Positions 6,117 through 6,454 of a stretch of DNA of 6,454 nucleotides are shown piece after piece. The DNA comes from Verrucomicrobiales bacterium (GTDB lineage Bacteria > Verrucomicrobiota > Verrucomicrobiia > Limisphaerales > UBA1100). The translations under genes and the position numbers were made by a program. Numbering within the stretch: the first letter of the stretch is position 1; each line of letters starts with the position of its first letter. The stretch spans positions 3,041 to 9,494 of the forward strand of contig DPAW01000095.1 in the NCBI GenBank assembly GCA_003517285.1, given 5' to 3'. The notes beneath the pieces are model-generated. The model was not told the origin of the DNA, made no database searches, and saw nothing but the letters and a program-made list of their open reading frames with translations.

Positions 6117-6454
6117 GTGCTAGCAGGTAAACGCAAAACCGAATCCAGTGGTGAAGTGAAATACCGTACGGGCGACGAGCGTCTGGTGAAGCTGACCTCC
6201 AGCGCGGCGGATAAAGTATCCGCCCTGCTCCAACGCCAAGGCCGCCCCGAAGGCGTCCTGCGCGTCGCGGTGATGGGTGGCGGCTGCAGTGGTCTACAGT
6301 ACAAAATGGATTTGCAGGATAGCCCGGCCAATCGTGACATCCTCGTGGAAAGCCAAGGCGTGCGCGTGGTGGTGGACCCCAAGAGCGCGCTGTATGTGAC
6401 CGGCAGCGAACTGGATTACCAAAGCGGTCTGGAGGAATCCGGTTTCCAAGTCAA
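6117..6454 (+). CDS. A-type iron-sulfur cluster carrier, IscA/HesB/ErpA family (partial, C-terminus off the right edge)
   Basis: A-type carriers receive Fe-S clusters from a scaffold and pass them to apoproteins in the cytoplasm. The 112 residues visible contain the family pattern: LTSSAADKVSALL (26-38), then VAVMGGGCSGLQYKMDL (50-66) with the first conserved cysteine at C57, VVVDPKSALYVTGSELDY (84-101), and SGFQV (108-112) immediately before the usual asparagine-rich turn. The two C-terminal cysteines (normally CGCG followed by S-F) would lie just beyond the edge and cannot be checked, so the gene looks intact only as far as it can be read. The start is uncertain. GTG at 6117 is the first possible start after an in-frame TAA at 6105 and gives about 20 residues of basic, polar extension. 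GTG at 6156 would give a length closer to typical family members. IscA, ErpA, SufA and HesB cannot be told apart here. Confidence 0.92.
   Translation, partial: MLAGKRKTESSGEVKYRTGDERLVKLTSSAADKVSALLQRQGRPEGVLRVAVMGGGCSGLQYKMDLQDSPANRDILVESQGVRVVVDPKSALYVTGSELDYQSGLEESGFQV

Noticed and set aside
6104..6382. 92-codon minus-strand frame opposite the Fe-S carrier
   Set aside because: The plus-strand frame has the unmistakable A-type carrier motifs, so this is an antisense shadow.

Overview
The window is a compact stretch of bacterial chromosome with moderately high GC by eye. It holds seven protein-coding genes. Six lie on the minus strand and one partial gene at the right end lies on the plus strand. 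There are no intergenic gaps above about 100 bases, and I see no tRNA, rRNA, CRISPR array, insertion sequence, integrase or attachment-site structure. Everything points to an ordinary vertically inherited core region with one uncharacterised accessory protein.

The organism is probably a Gram-negative (diderm) bacterium. The evidence is a periplasmic DsbD-type reductase and a probable lipoprotein, plus the order prs, then rplY (long Ctc/TL5-type L25), then pth. That order is seen in several phyla. The overall impression (TL5-type L25, weak Shine-Dalgarno signals, the lipoprotein type) would fit the Planctomycetota/Verrucomicrobiota group, but this is a low-confidence taxonomic guess from the sequence alone.

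The layout is given in the direction of minus-strand transcription, from right to left. A DsbD/ScsB-like thiol:disulfide interchange protein (6041-3912) is followed after 25 bases by an uncharacterised probable lipoprotein (3886-2789). A perfect small hairpin spans the dsbD stop codon and reaches into the lipoprotein ribosome-binding site, which suggests translational coupling. After 59 bases comes purE (2729-2226), for de novo purine synthesis. After another 102 bases, with a promoter-like box, comes the group prs (2123-1176), rplY (1176-535) and pth (517 to beyond the left edge). prs and rplY share one base (TAATG), and rplY and pth are 17 bases apart. Diverging from dsbD across a 75-base region, an A-type (IscA/HesB/ErpA-like) iron-sulfur cluster carrier starts at 6117 and runs off the right edge before its C-terminal cysteines.

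Functionally there are two themes. The right half is redox and iron-sulfur: periplasmic thiol reduction with its cotranscribed lipoprotein, and the divergent Fe-S carrier. The left half is nucleotide supply and translation: PurE and PRPP synthetase feed purine synthesis, while L25 and peptidyl-tRNA hydrolase serve the ribosome. The most interesting items are the uncharacterised lipoprotein tied to dsbD, the stop-codon hairpin between them, and two GTG-start genes (prs and the Fe-S carrier) that lack a Shine-Dalgarno sequence and have a -10-like box placed where a leaderless mRNA would begin. I found no convincing new multi-gene system.
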